NCBI RefSeq assembly: GCF_020539485.1 | Contig: NZ_JACDXU010000001.1 | Coordinates: forward strand, 1,633,766 to 1,697,765 | Length of the DNA: 64,000 nucleotides | Direction: 5' to 3' | Origin: Fulverythrobacter ferritrahens | GTDB lineage: Bacteria; Pseudomonadota; Alphaproteobacteria; Sphingomonadales; Sphingomonadaceae | Part shown: positions 8,906 through 17,988 of the stretch, piece after piece | How the letters are laid out: each line of letters begins with the position of its first letter | Position numbering within the stretch: position 1 is the first letter of the stretch | Made by a program: the position numbers and the translations under genes | The notes under the pieces: generated by a model | Database searches by the model: none | What the model saw: the letters and a program-made list of their open reading frames with translations, nothing else | What the model was told of the DNA's origin: nothing

Positions 8906-10387
8906 ATGAGCCAACCCGCCCTTCCCGTCCTGCCACCCGCCCGCCACCATATTGGCGGCTCCTGGGCACAGCCTTCCGGCGGCGCGACCATCGCCGTGGA
9001 AGACCCTTCGACCGGGCAGACCATCGGCGACATTTCGGCCGGCAGCGCCGAAGATATCGATGCCGCCGTCTCTGCCGCGCAGCAGGCGATGTATGCGCCG
9101 GGTCGCGAGCGCTGGACACCGGCCCAGCGACAGGGCGCGCTGCTGAAGCTGGCTGACGCCCTGGAGGCCCGTGCGGAGGAATTCGCCCGTCTGGAATCGC
9201 TCGATGCGGGCAAGCCGATCTTCAATACGCGGATAGTCGACGTGCCCGGCGCTGTTGCCGCCCTGCGCTATTTCGCGGGCTGGGCCACCAAGCTGACCGG
9301 CGAGACGATGGAGCTTTCCGCTCCCGGCAACTGGCATGGCCACGTCCGGCGCGAGCCGGTGGGCGTGGTGGGCCAGATCGTTCCGTGGAACTATCCCCTG
9401 ATGGGCGCGGCCTGCAAGATCGGCCCTGCCCTCGCCGCAGGTTGCGCAGTAGTACTCAAGCCAGCCGAGCAAACCTCGCTCTCCACGCTAAGGCTGGCGG
9501 AACTGGCCAGCGAATGCGGCGTTCCTCCGGGCTATTTCAACGTGGTGACCGGGTTTGGCGCAGAAGCGGGCGCGGCATTGGTGGAACATCCCGATGTCGC
9601 CAAGATATCCTTTACCGGCTCCACTCTCACCGGTCGCCGGATCGCGGAGAGCTGCGGGCGGCAGATCAAGCGCTGCACTGTGGAACTGGGCGGCAAATCT
9701 CCCGTTATCGTGCTGCCCGACGCCGATCTGGATGCCGCCGCGCGGGGGATCGCAACGAGCATCTTCTTCAATAGCGGCCAGACCTGCTCCGCCGGATCGC
9801 GGCTGCTGGTCCATGGCAGTGTCGCCGATGATCTCGTCCAACGGATCGCGGCCATCGGCGCAGCCATGACCATCGGCGCCCCGAGCGATCCCGATACGCG
9901 GCTTGGCCCACTGATTTCCGCCGCGCAATTCGCCCGTGTTTCCGGCTTCGTGGCAAGCGCTCAAAGCGAAGGCGCAACCCTGGCGGCAGGCGGTGCGCTG
10001 GACGGCGCAATCGCCGGAGGCAGAGGCCATTACTTCCGCCCGACCATCCTTGCCGACGTGACTGCCCGCATGGCCGCCGTGGAAGAGGAAATCTTCGGCC
10101 CGGTCCTGTGCGTGGCGCGCTTCGAAACGGAGGATCTGGACGAGATCGCCGCATTTGCAAACGACACTTCCTATGGCCTTGCATCCTATGTCTGGACCCG
10201 CGATCTCGCCAGAGCACTGGGCCTGATCGACAGACTGCGCGCGGGCACGGTGCGGATCAATTCGGGCGGCGGGAACGACTTTTCCATGCCGGTGGGCGGA
10301 GTGAAGCAGTCCGGCTCCGGCCGGGAAAACGGCCGCGCCGGGATCGAGGCTTACACAGAGCTCAAAGCCGTCACGATGGTGTATTGA
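8906..10387 (+). CDS. NAD(P)-dependent aldehyde dehydrogenase
   Basis: 493 aa, normal family length, start preceded by GGGAGGAAAGGA. Contains the Rossmann nucleotide site (VPWNYPLMGAACKIGPALAA, FTGSTLTGRRI), the general base Glu in VELGGKSP (about residue 260) and the catalytic Cys in NSGQTCSAGS (about residue 294). It oxidises an aldehyde to the acid. It heads a same-strand run of DUF3237, DUF3237, GMC oxidoreductase and SDR genes with spacings of 1 to 22 bases or small overlaps, so the likely order is alcohol to aldehyde (GMC) to acid (this enzyme). The substrate is not determinable. Confidence 0.95.
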   Translation: MSQPALPVLPPARHHIGGSWAQPSGGATIAVEDPSTGQTIGDISAGSAEDIDAAVSAAQQAMYAPGRERWTPAQRQGALLKLADALEARAEEFARLESLDAGKPIFNTRIVDVPGAVAALRYFAGWATKLTGETMELSAPGNWHGHVRREPVGVVGQIVPWNYPLMGAACKIGPALAAGCAVVLKPAEQTSLSTLRLAELASECGVPPGYFNVVTGFGAEAGAALVEHPDVAKISFTGSTLTGRRIAESCGRQIKRCTVELGGKSPVIVLPDADLDAAARGIATSIFFNSGQTCSAGSRLLVHGSVADDLVQRIAAIGAAMTIGAPSDPDTRLGPLISAAQFARVSGFVASAQSEGATLAAGGALDGAIAGGRGHYFRPTILADVTARMAAVEEEIFGPVLCVARFETEDLDEIAAFANDTSYGLASYVWTRDLARALGLIDRLRAGTVRINSGGGNDFSMPVGGVKQSGSGRENGRAGIEAYTELKAVTMVY

Positions 10388-10398
10388 GGGGCTTGAGG

Positions 10399-10827
10399 AT
10401 GACACAGGAAGCCACAGCACCCACACCCGGCCTTGTCCCCGCCTTCACGCTCGAAACATTGTTCGGGCCGCCGCTCGATGTGGGAGAACTCCCTATCGGT
10501 GGGGCACGCAGCCATTGGCCGGTTGCGGGTGGACGCTTCCATGGCGACGGGCTGGAGGCATCGGTGAAGGGCGGAGCCGAAACCCGCTTCGCCCGCGCCG
10601 ATGGCGTGACCGTGGTGGAAGCCAGTTACTACATCGAGGCAGAGGGCACTCTCGCCCGCGGTTTCGGCACGGGATACCTTACCACGGATGGCGAGTTCCA
10701 AGGCACCCGCCTCACCCTTCTGTTCGAGGCGGAGGTCGATGGCCCGCTCGCCCAACTGGCAGGCGCTGCCTATGTCGCCGAGCGGCCTGCGGGCGCCACC
10801 GCCCTCACCATTCACAGGATCGTCTGA
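10399..10827 (+). CDS. DUF3237-like protein, divergent copy
   Basis: 142 aa from the ATG at 10399 (GCTTGAGG upstream), 11 bases after the aldehyde dehydrogenase. Features shared with the next gene are a small beta-barrel pattern ending in short strands and the ETLFG, VEASYYIEAEGT and TRLTLLFEAEV segments, so I take it as a divergent member of the same family. Function is unknown. Its stop TGA shares a base with the start of the next gene, which argues that the two make one complex or act in sequence. An upstream in-frame extension lies inside the dehydrogenase and is rejected. Confidence 0.7.
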   Translation: MTQEATAPTPGLVPAFTLETLFGPPLDVGELPIGGARSHWPVAGGRFHGDGLEASVKGGAETRFARADGVTVVEASYYIEAEGTLARGFGTGYLTTDGEFQGTRLTLLFEAEVDGPLAQLAGAAYVAERPAGATALTIHRIV

Positions 10828-11276
10828 TGCAGCTGGAACTCGCGCTCGAAATGCAGATCACGTTGGGCCCGCGCATGCATATCCACATGGATGGCTATAC
10901 GCGCGGGGCCGTTCTGATCGAGAAAGGCACTTTCCGCGGCCCCGGCATTTCCGGCCGGATCGTGCCGGGCAGCGGAGGGGATTTTCCGCTGGTGCAGGCG
11001 GACGGCAATGGCCGCTTCGAATCCCAATATCTGCTGGAAACCGATGACGGCGCCTTCATCCTGAAGCGCAGCACCGGCATCCGCCATGCCCCGCCCGAAG
11101 TAGTGGCCAAGCTGCTGGCGCGCGAGGAAGTCGATCCGTCCAGCTATTACATGCGCATGACCCCGCGCTTCGAGGCGCCTGTCGGGCCTTATGAATGGCT
11201 GAACCGCACGATCTTCGTCGGCGTGGGGCAGCGTAACCCTGACGGTTCCCTGTTCCGCTTCTGGAAGGTGGTTTGA
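10827..11276 (+). CDS. DUF3237 (UPF0311) family protein
   Basis: 149 aa; start ATG 10827 overlaps the previous stop by one base. It carries the family pattern clearly: GGDFPLVQADGNGRFE, YLLETDDGAFILKRSTGIRH, a VDPSSYYMRMTPRFEAP block and WLNRTIFVGVGQR. DUF3237 proteins are small beta-barrels often found next to catabolic oxidoreductases; no activity is firmly established that I can state. The fixed place between aldehyde dehydrogenase and GMC oxidoreductase genes suggests a role in the same pathway, possibly an isomerase, lyase or binding protein (inference). Confidence 0.85.
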   Translation: MQLELALEMQITLGPRMHIHMDGYTRGAVLIEKGTFRGPGISGRIVPGSGGDFPLVQADGNGRFESQYLLETDDGAFILKRSTGIRHAPPEVVAKLLAREEVDPSSYYMRMTPRFEAPVGPYEWLNRTIFVGVGQRNPDGSLFRFWKVV

Positions 11277-11281
11277 ACGCA

Positions 11282-12886
11282 ATGGAGCAGTTCGACTATA
11301 TCGTCGTTGGTGCAGGTTCCGCCGGATGCGTGATCGCCAATCGGCTGAGCGAAGACCCTTCATGCCGCGTGCTGCTGCTGGAGGCTGGCGGCAGCGACCG
11401 TAGAATGGACGTGCGCATCCCGCTCGCCGTCTCCAAATTATGGCCCAATCCCGATCTCACCTGGGGCTTCTTCTCGGAGGAGGAACCCGAACTGGATGGG
11501 CGCCGCCTGCCCGTGGCACGGGGCAGGATGCTGGGCGGTACTTCCTCGCTCAACGGCATGATGGCGATCCGCGGGCATCGCCGCGATTATGACGGCTGGC
11601 GCGATGCCGGGTTGCCCGGCTGGGGCTGGGACGATGTGCTGCCCTATTTCCGCAAGCTGGAGAGCCATTGGCGCGGCGACACTCCGTTGCATGGCGGCAG
11701 CGGGCCGCTCTGCGTGCAGCCGCATCCCGCACCCAGCCCACTGATGGCCAATGCGGTGGCAGCTGCACATGCCATGGGTTTTCCCATCACGATGGATTTC
11801 AATGGCGAGCGGACCGATGGCTTCGGCATGCCCGATTTCACCATCAGGGACGGCCGGCGTCACAGCGCCGCCGACGCCTATCTGCGCCCCGCCCTTTCCC
11901 GGCCCAATCTGGAAGTCCGCCCCCATGCGCTCGCCACCCGCATCCTGTTCGAGGGGAAGCGGGCAACCGGTCTCGCCTGGATGCAGGGCAGCGAGGAAAA
12001 GCAGGCCCATGCCGCTCGCGAGGTGATCCTGTGCGGCGGGGCGATCAACTCGCCGCAATTGCTGCTGTTATCGGGCATCGGCCCGGCAGAGGATCTGTCG
12101 GGAATGGGCATTCCCGTTCTGCATGACAGCCCCGATGTCGGCGCCAATCTGATGGATCATCCCGGCGCCGGGATGGAGCTGGACCTTGCCCCTTCCCTCG
12201 CCTTTGAAAGCCAGCTCCGCTTTGACCGGCTGATGCTGTCCGGCCTGCGCTGGCTTATGCGGGAAAAGAGCCCATTCGGCGCCCCGCCGCTGGCCATTTC
12301 CGCCAATGTCGCCACTGGCACAGAACCTGACCTTGTGGACCTGCACATCTTGCTGATCCCGCTGGCGATGGAATCGCGCGTCTGGTTCCCCGGCATCGCC
12401 CGCCCATTCGGCCCGCGCATGGGGGCAATGTGGTCCCTCAACTATCCCAGGAGCCGGGGATGGCTGAAGCTGGCCGCGCCCGATCCCCGCGCCCATCCGC
12501 GCATCCGCTTCAACCTGCTGTCGGCAGAGGAAGACCGGGCGGAAATGGTGCGTGGCTATCGCACCTTGCGCCGCCTTCTGGCCCAGCCTGCCCTGGCGGA
12601 AGTGACCGGCGCGATGCGGCGACCGGAAATGGCACCGGAAAGCGACGAGGATGTGCTCGCCTATATCCGTGCAACCGCCGCCACGGCTTACCACCCCTCC
12701 GGAACCTGCCGCATGGGGGGTGACGAGCGCGCCGTGCTGGATGGAGAGTTGCACGTGAACGGCGTGGAAGGCCTGCGCGTGGTGGACGCCTCAGTTTTCC
12801 CACGCCTGCCGGGCGGCAATACCAATCTGCCGGTCATCATGGTGGCCGAACGGGCCGCCGATTTCATCAAGGCAAGCCGCAGGTAG
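11282..12886 (+). CDS. GMC-family FAD alcohol dehydrogenase/oxidase
   Basis: 534 aa from ATG 11282; a TTG at 11273, closer to GGAAGG, is the alternative start and would overlap the previous stop. The FAD site is FDYIVVGAGSAGCVIANRL, then the GMC signature RGRMLGGTSSLNGMMAIRG. The C-terminal active site is YHPSGTCRMG with the catalytic His, followed by VVDASVFPRLPGGNTNLP. These flavoenzymes oxidise primary or secondary alcohols (choline, PEG, aryl alcohols). In this operon it most simply supplies the aldehyde for the upstream dehydrogenase. Electron acceptor and substrate are unknown. Confidence 0.93.
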   Translation: MEQFDYIVVGAGSAGCVIANRLSEDPSCRVLLLEAGGSDRRMDVRIPLAVSKLWPNPDLTWGFFSEEEPELDGRRLPVARGRMLGGTSSLNGMMAIRGHRRDYDGWRDAGLPGWGWDDVLPYFRKLESHWRGDTPLHGGSGPLCVQPHPAPSPLMANAVAAAHAMGFPITMDFNGERTDGFGMPDFTIRDGRRHSAADAYLRPALSRPNLEVRPHALATRILFEGKRATGLAWMQGSEEKQAHAAREVILCGGAINSPQLLLLSGIGPAEDLSGMGIPVLHDSPDVGANLMDHPGAGMELDLAPSLAFESQLRFDRLMLSGLRWLMREKSPFGAPPLAISANVATGTEPDLVDLHILLIPLAMESRVWFPGIARPFGPRMGAMWSLNYPRSRGWLKLAAPDPRAHPRIRFNLLSAEEDRAEMVRGYRTLRRLLAQPALAEVTGAMRRPEMAPESDEDVLAYIRATAATAYHPSGTCRMGGDERAVLDGELHVNGVEGLRVVDASVFPRLPGGNTNLPVIMVAERAADFIKASRR

Positions 12887-12908
12887 TCGCAAACGGAGGA
12901 GTTCGGCC

Positions 12909-13907
12909 ATGGGTCTGCTGGAGGGCAAAATTGCCATCGTTACCGGCGCCGGACGGGGGATCGGGCGGTGCCATGCTCTTACCCTGGCGCGCGAAGGTGC
13001 AGCGGTGCTGGTGAATGACGCGGGCACGGCAATCACCGGAGGTGGACAGGACGCCGGTCCTGCCGCTCAGGTTGCGGCGGAGATCATAGCCGCAGGCGGG
13101 CACGCCATTGCCGATACGAGCGATATCGGCAGCTGGAACGCCCCTAAGGCTCTGGTCGAGCGGGCCCTGGATGAATTCGGCCGGCTCGACATTGTGGTGA
13201 ACAATGCCGGCATCACATTGTATGATTCCATTGCCACCGAAAGCGGCGAGAACTGGCAGCGGGTGATGGATGTGAACCTCACCGGCACCGCCGCCCTCAT
13301 CCACTGGGCCGCCCGATATTGGGAGAGCGAGGGGCCGCAACTCGGCCGCGCAGTGGTGAACACCTCCTCCCCCGCCGGAACGAACCCGCCACCGGGCGCA
13401 ATTTCCTACGTGGTTTCCAAGGCCGGGGTCGCCGCCCTGACCATGGCCGCCGCCACGGAGCTTTGCCATCTGGGCGTGCGGGTGAACGCGCTGGCGCCCA
13501 TGGCTCGATCACGCATGAGCGAAGCGATCCCCATGCTCGACAAGATCATGAAAGTGCCGGAAAGCGGGCTGGACCGGATGGCGCCGGAGAATGTCTCCCG
13601 CCTGATGTTCTATCTTACATCCCCCGCCTGTCGCTTCACCGGGCGCGTCTTCGGCGCGGATGGAGACCGGATCTATCTGTTCCAGAGCATGAGCGCGGAA
13701 CCCGGAATCGACAATGGTGGCAAGGTCTGGACGCAGAAGGCACTGGCCAGCGCGCTGGAGGCCGTGCCGCAACGTGACGCATCGTGGATGATAGCCCCCA
13801 ATCTGCATGTACAGGCCGGCGCTCCCCCGCAGGATGTTCTGGATGCCTTCGGCCGTATCGCGCGAGATGAGCCGGTACGGGTCTGGGCCCCTATCGACCG
13901 GCGCTAA
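12909..13907 (+). CDS. SDR-family oxidoreductase, hydroxyacyl-CoA/steroid-dehydrogenase-like
   Basis: 332 aa, preceded by GGAGGAG. Cofactor site TGAGRGIGR, the NDAG motif after beta-2 typical of the MFE-2/17-beta-HSD4-like branch, NNAG, catalytic Ser in VVNTSSPAG and Tyr/Lys in YVVSK. Extra ~80 residues after the usual C-terminus (FLFQSMSAEPGIDNGG onward) fit the long form of this subgroup. It closes the aldehyde dehydrogenase - GMC operon, 22 bases after the GMC stop. Likely oxidises a hydroxyl of a ring or acyl-CoA intermediate (inference). Confidence 0.9.
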   Translation: MGLLEGKIAIVTGAGRGIGRCHALTLAREGAAVLVNDAGTAITGGGQDAGPAAQVAAEIIAAGGHAIADTSDIGSWNAPKALVERALDEFGRLDIVVNNAGITLYDSIATESGENWQRVMDVNLTGTAALIHWAARYWESEGPQLGRAVVNTSSPAGTNPPPGAISYVVSKAGVAALTMAAATELCHLGVRVNALAPMARSRMSEAIPMLDKIMKVPESGLDRMAPENVSRLMFYLTSPACRFTGRVFGADGDRIYLFQSMSAEPGIDNGGKVWTQKALASALEAVPQRDASWMIAPNLHVQAGAPPQDVLDAFGRIARDEPVRVWAPIDRR

Positions 13908-13929
13908 TCACCCCATCAGCTTCCAGGTC

Positions 13930-15090
13930 TCAAGGCTCCATGAAATAGAGGGTCGCGTATCCACCAAGACTGCGATTGTAGAGCGGACGCATCTTTTGCA
14001 GGGTCGGCAAGGCAGCCTCCCGGAGAGGCGGGCGCTTCGCGGCGAGTTCCAGCCATGACAAATACTGGTCGTCCCCCAGATAGGAATCGCTTTGCCCTGC
14101 ATCACCGGCGCGGGCCGCCACGAGGGAAGGCGTGGCGTTGATGGCCAGCGTATGACCCAGAATCGTATCGAGCGAACGGCCGTCCTTCGTTACCGCATAA
14201 AGATCATAGCCCTGGCGCGCGGCGATCTGGGCGATGAATGCCAGATACATCGCTGCATAGTTTTGATAATGCGCGGCGTGGCTGCCCCGCCGCATTTCCA
14301 GCGCCAGCGTGCCGTCCGGCGCCGCATCGTCCACTGCCGAATAGACCGCGCTCACGCCATAGCGGAACAGTTCGTCATCCCGCGTCAGCACTCCGATCAT
14401 CGCGGCATAGACGGCGCGGCGATAGAAGTGGTTGTTGCAGCATGTGCCTTCACGGGCTCCGGGATAGGCCATATGTGTCCGCGCCGCAGCTACCAGCCAC
14501 GCCTCTATCCGCGCCTTTTGCGCTTCCATGCCGGGCACATCCTCGCGCACGAGAGAATAGGCGAAGGCCATGGCAAACAGCGTGGATTCGATCTGAAACC
14601 AGGTCTGCAAGCCCGCCTTCTTACGATCATAGGCCAGAAATGCCCTCCCCCGCGCCCAGCGGTCCAGCGCCTCGATCACGCAGCGCCCGCTGGCCATCCG
14701 GGTCGGCGCCACGAACTGGGCCGCCGCCAGCGCGGAAAGCGCGTCCTCGAAACGGTGGAACTGGGCCACCTGCATTTTCCAGGTCGGATTGTCCTTGTAG
14801 AAATCCGCCAGCGCGGCATCCCCCGCGAAAGGTTCCATCTCCATGGCATCGGCGCATGGCACACCCGGGCGGACCCGCTTGATCTCCTCCCGCAGGATCG
14901 GATCGGTGGTTGTGGCCAGATAGGCCCGGCGCGCGGCGCGATCGAAATAGCCTGCCGCCCGGTCGGTGACACGATAGGCCGAAAGATCCAGCGCCTGCCG
15001 CTCTTCCAGCGTCATCGCCCTTGCCGGCTGCCCCCCGAGCGCGAGAAGAACCACCACAAGTGCCGTAAACCGGCGGGCGAGCAGGATCAT
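13930..15090 (-). CDS. Alginate lyase family protein (AlgL/PL5-like), periplasmic
   Basis: 386 aa with a Sec signal ending about QPARA. The alpha-toroid lyase family is indicated by the active-site triad regions: NNH in GTCCNNHFYRRAV, and Arg plus Tyr in EMRRGSHAAHYQNYA, matching the Asn/His, Arg and Tyr positions known from PL5 mannuronate lyases; also KYK-type substrate segment NPTWKMQVAQFHRF. In Pseudomonas AlgL clears polymer trapped in the periplasm. Its start overlaps the Alg44-like stop by 4 bases, so it is the last gene of the exopolysaccharide operon. Substrate chemistry (polymannuronate or another uronan) is inference. Confidence 0.85.
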   Translation of the reverse strand: MILLARRFTALVVVLLALGGQPARAMTLEERQALDLSAYRVTDRAAGYFDRAARRAYLATTTDPILREEIKRVRPGVPCADAMEMEPFAGDAALADFYKDNPTWKMQVAQFHRFEDALSALAAAQFVAPTRMASGRCVIEALDRWARGRAFLAYDRKKAGLQTWFQIESTLFAMAFAYSLVREDVPGMEAQKARIEAWLVAAARTHMAYPGAREGTCCNNHFYRRAVYAAMIGVLTRDDELFRYGVSAVYSAVDDAAPDGTLALEMRRGSHAAHYQNYAAMYLAFIAQIAARQGYDLYAVTKDGRSLDTILGHTLAINATPSLVAARAGDAGQSDSYLGDDQYLSWLELAAKRPPLREAALPTLQKMRPLYNRSLGGYATLYFMEP

Positions 15091-16310
15091 TTGAAGATTA
15101 CCACATCAGCCACAGCCGGGCTTTCCCGCCGGGCAGGGATTTTTGAGAGATGGAGCAGGACCGGGACAGTTCCGGGCGCCGCGCCGCCTGCGCCTTGAGG
15201 TTCGTAGCGTGACAAGGTGGAAATTCCCGCACCGAAACTCTCCACCTTGGCCGCGATCGGGGGGGAACCAGCAATGCGGGCCTCCGCGCTTTGCCCGCGA
15301 TGCAGCTCGCCCTCACGCTCTGCCGGAACGCGCGCGATCACGCGCAAATCCTCCGGTGCCGCGGCGGAAAGGGCGGCCAGGGGCAGCCCCGGAGCAAGGG
15401 TAGTTCCGACGGGGGAAACCCATTCGACGATGCAGTCGCATGGGGATCGATATCGCAGCGCTGCCACGCGCCCCCGCAGCGATGCAAGCAGCAGCGCGCC
15501 TGCCGATCCGGTATCGGCTCTGGCAAAACGCAGTTCGTTTTCCGCCAGCTGCGTCTGGGTTTGCGGAGCATCGAGAACGGCGAGAAGCTGCCCCTTGCTG
15601 ACCCGCTGGCCGGGCGAGACGGCAACACCGCCGACCCTGCCAATATCCAGGGCCAGCACATCGCTGCGCGGGGCGACCAGCCGGGCGGTAGTCGCCTGAA
15701 CCGTCGTTGCCGATGCCCACACCCGTGCTCCGAGAAACCCTGCCCCCAGTACCAGCGCCACGACCCCCAGCGCCAACACCGCCATCGGCACGAATCTGGT
15801 GCCGATGGAGGCCGGCGCGGCAGCATGCTGCGGCAGCGGGGTTTCCTGATCATGGCCCGCCTGGAGATCGTCCACCGTGGGCAGCACCCCGGTGAGCACG
15901 ACGCGGACGATCTGCGCTAACACCGCCTGCGCGCGTACCTCGTAAGGTGCGATGACATAATGCAGAAGGCCATCCTTGATCTTGCTATCGGCCTGCGGGA
16001 CGGCAGTGACTTCCAGCGCAAGCTCGAAGCCCGAAAGGGGCAGGCTGAGCTTCACGGTGCGGTTCGCATCGCTTGTGGTCCATTCGCCATGGTCCGGGCA
16101 ATTCGCGGAAGGCGGCAGCTTTACCGTCAGCACACAACGGGAGAGCCGGACGCCCTGATAGACACGGTCCCCATCGGTGAGGCGGAAATCAAGCGCGACC
16201 TCCACAAATGTCCGGGGATCGCGCCGCTCCACCACAAAGGGCGAAAGCGTTTCCAGCATGTCCTTTTGCGGCGGGCGGCTGCCAGTCATATCCGTCTTCC
16301 CCTGATCCAT
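15087..16310 (-). CDS. Alg44-like protein: PilZ-like domain, membrane helix, HlyD-type periplasmic domain
   Basis: 407 aa (Pseudomonas Alg44 is about 390). The N-terminal cytoplasmic part looks like a PilZ domain: the RxxxR motif is present (R29-R33, RRDPR), but where DxSxxG is expected the sequence reads RLSRCV (55-60), so the second c-di-GMP motif is degenerate. One transmembrane helix follows (MAVLALGVVALVLGAGFLGA), then a biotinyl-lipoyl/HlyD adaptor fold with GGVAVSPGQRVSKGQLLAVL. In alginate secretion Alg44 is the co-polymerase that activates Alg8 on binding c-di-GMP and bridges to the periplasm. It lies between the synthase (19-base gap) and lyase (4-base overlap). Confidence 0.85.
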   Translation of the reverse strand: MDQGKTDMTGSRPPQKDMLETLSPFVVERRDPRTFVEVALDFRLTDGDRVYQGVRLSRCVLTVKLPPSANCPDHGEWTTSDANRTVKLSLPLSGFELALEVTAVPQADSKIKDGLLHYVIAPYEVRAQAVLAQIVRVVLTGVLPTVDDLQAGHDQETPLPQHAAAPASIGTRFVPMAVLALGVVALVLGAGFLGARVWASATTVQATTARLVAPRSDVLALDIGRVGGVAVSPGQRVSKGQLLAVLDAPQTQTQLAENELRFARADTGSAGALLLASLRGRVAALRYRSPCDCIVEWVSPVGTTLAPGLPLAALSAAAPEDLRVIARVPAEREGELHRGQSAEARIAGSPPIAAKVESFGAGISTLSRYEPQGAGGAAPGTVPVLLHLSKIPARRESPAVADVVIFK

Positions 16311-16329
16311 GAGGCTCTCAATCCCTGTA

Positions 16330-17868
16330 TCACCGCGCGGCCATCAGCCAGACGACCGAGAACAACCCGGCCAATGCCAGCAGATGCAGCCCGCCCGCCG
16401 CGACATTTCCTGCCACAGCCTCGCTGCCGCCGGTAACGATGCCCTGCCGGGTCCAGCTCTGCCGGTGGAGCCGGAACTGAAGATATGTCTTCAGCAGCGC
16501 CCCCCATATCTGATCGTAGGCGAGCAGAAGGGGCCAGAGCGGATGGAAGCGCCCCCAGGCAAGCCCGTTGAGCCCTGCAAGGACGAGGCGCGAAAGGGCC
16601 ACCCATGCCAGATAATACAGCAGTACCACCGGCGAGACGGTCAGGGACAAAATCAGGGCCAGAACCGGGCCGACCAGCGCGGTCCACATGGTGAGCCGCT
16701 GATCGAGGATACACAGCCAGGTAAAAGTGCCGCACACCCCTGGCCCCAGCTGCAAAGCGCGCGAATTGGAACGCAGCATATTGCCCAGCCAGCGATGCAT
16801 CAGGCGGGTCGATCCGGACAGGAACCCGTATCCGGCGGGCAGCGCCTCGAACCCCACCGCCGTGACATCTGGAATGTAGAGCATCTTCACCTTGCGCCGT
16901 AGCAGGGCATACCAAGCCGATTTGTCGTCCCCAGTCAGGAAGCGGAAGCGGCCATGCAGCCAATCGCGCATCCCGTCATTCTCGATCAAATCGATGAATT
17001 CGGGGCGCACCACTTCCTCGTTTCGATAGAGCGAGAAACGCCCCGTGAGTACGAGCAGCCGCCGACTGAGCGAAAGCGACGACATCAGGACATGGCGCTG
17101 GGCATAGCGCAGCGAATACCATGAGGCCGACACCCCATCGCCATTGGTGACGGCGGAATTATTGGTGGTCAGTGCCCCAAGCGTGGGATCAGCCAGGAAG
17201 AATGGCAGGCATTTCTCCAGAGCGCCCCGCTCTACCACCACATCCCCATCCAGCAGCATCGTTACCGAACCGCGGGGCAATTCGCGCCGGGCAAGGCAGC
17301 GCAGCGCCATGCCGAGCGCGCTGCGCTTTCCGTCTCCGCGCTGGAACTGGACGATCATCTCGATCCCCGCCGGAAAAGTGAATGATGCCAGCATGTCGTC
17401 CAGCAGCATCCGGTCCCGGTCCGTAGTGATCGCGGCGATCACCGTGGCGGGCGCGCCATATGCGGCCAGATCGGCGAACAGGGCGGAATAGACCGCCCGG
17501 AACTCTGCCCGGGCGATGTTGTAGGATGTCACCACTACCGCGACATGGGGAACGCGGCGCCCTTTGGCCCCTTCCCGAACCCTGACCGCCATGCGGGGGA
17601 AAACGAGGCACAGATAGATCGCCGCCCTGGCGAAGTGCAAACCGGCCCAGCTGTGGCGCCACATTGCGATAAGGCCGTACATGCCGGGCACGGCCACCAG
17701 CAGCGTCGCCACGCGATCGGATTGCAGCAGCAATGCCGCGGCCCAAACCGCCACCGCAGCCAGCAACACGAAGCCCATCAACAATGGCGGATCGGCAAAG
17801 CTCTGGCCACCTTGCGCCGCATCGACTGGATCGTGCGGACGCAATTGATCGAGAGTCAGGATCGGCAT
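16330..17868 (-). CDS. Alg8-like glycosyltransferase (family 2), polymer synthase
   Basis: 512 aa from the ATG at 17868, which has AAGGG six bases upstream; a GTG at 17964 is a possible longer start. Two N-terminal membrane helices, then a GT2 core: VAVVVTSYNI, TMLLDGDVVVERGAL (DGD motif), FLTGDDKSAWYALL (acceptor Asp region) and an HRWLGNMLRSNSRAL segment in place of the QxxRW motif, followed by several membrane helices. This is the layout of mannuronan synthase Alg8, which polymerises GDP-mannuronate and moves the chain across the inner membrane. The neighbouring Alg44- and AlgL-like genes support it. GDP-mannose dehydrogenase, epimerase, acetylation genes and AlgE/K are not in the window. 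Confidence 0.85.
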   Translation of the reverse strand: MPILTLDQLRPHDPVDAAQGGQSFADPPLLMGFVLLAAVAVWAAALLLQSDRVATLLVAVPGMYGLIAMWRHSWAGLHFARAAIYLCLVFPRMAVRVREGAKGRRVPHVAVVVTSYNIARAEFRAVYSALFADLAAYGAPATVIAAITTDRDRMLLDDMLASFTFPAGIEMIVQFQRGDGKRSALGMALRCLARRELPRGSVTMLLDGDVVVERGALEKCLPFFLADPTLGALTTNNSAVTNGDGVSASWYSLRYAQRHVLMSSLSLSRRLLVLTGRFSLYRNEEVVRPEFIDLIENDGMRDWLHGRFRFLTGDDKSAWYALLRRKVKMLYIPDVTAVGFEALPAGYGFLSGSTRLMHRWLGNMLRSNSRALQLGPGVCGTFTWLCILDQRLTMWTALVGPVLALILSLTVSPVVLLYYLAWVALSRLVLAGLNGLAWGRFHPLWPLLLAYDQIWGALLKTYLQFRLHRQSWTRQGIVTGGSEAVAGNVAAGGLHLLALAGLFSVVWLMAAR

Positions 17869-17988
17869 AGCGCCCTTGGCTTCTACGCTTCCAAAAGCAG
17901 AGCGCGCCCGGCCGCGCGAGTTCGAGCGCGGGTCGAGGATCGCTTCCCCAGGCAGACTGGCCACGCGGATCGCCCCTGCCAGCTCGCC

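Noticed and set aside
14092..15198. 368-codon plus-strand frame
   Set aside because: Antisense to the alginate lyase gene; Arg/His-rich shadow.
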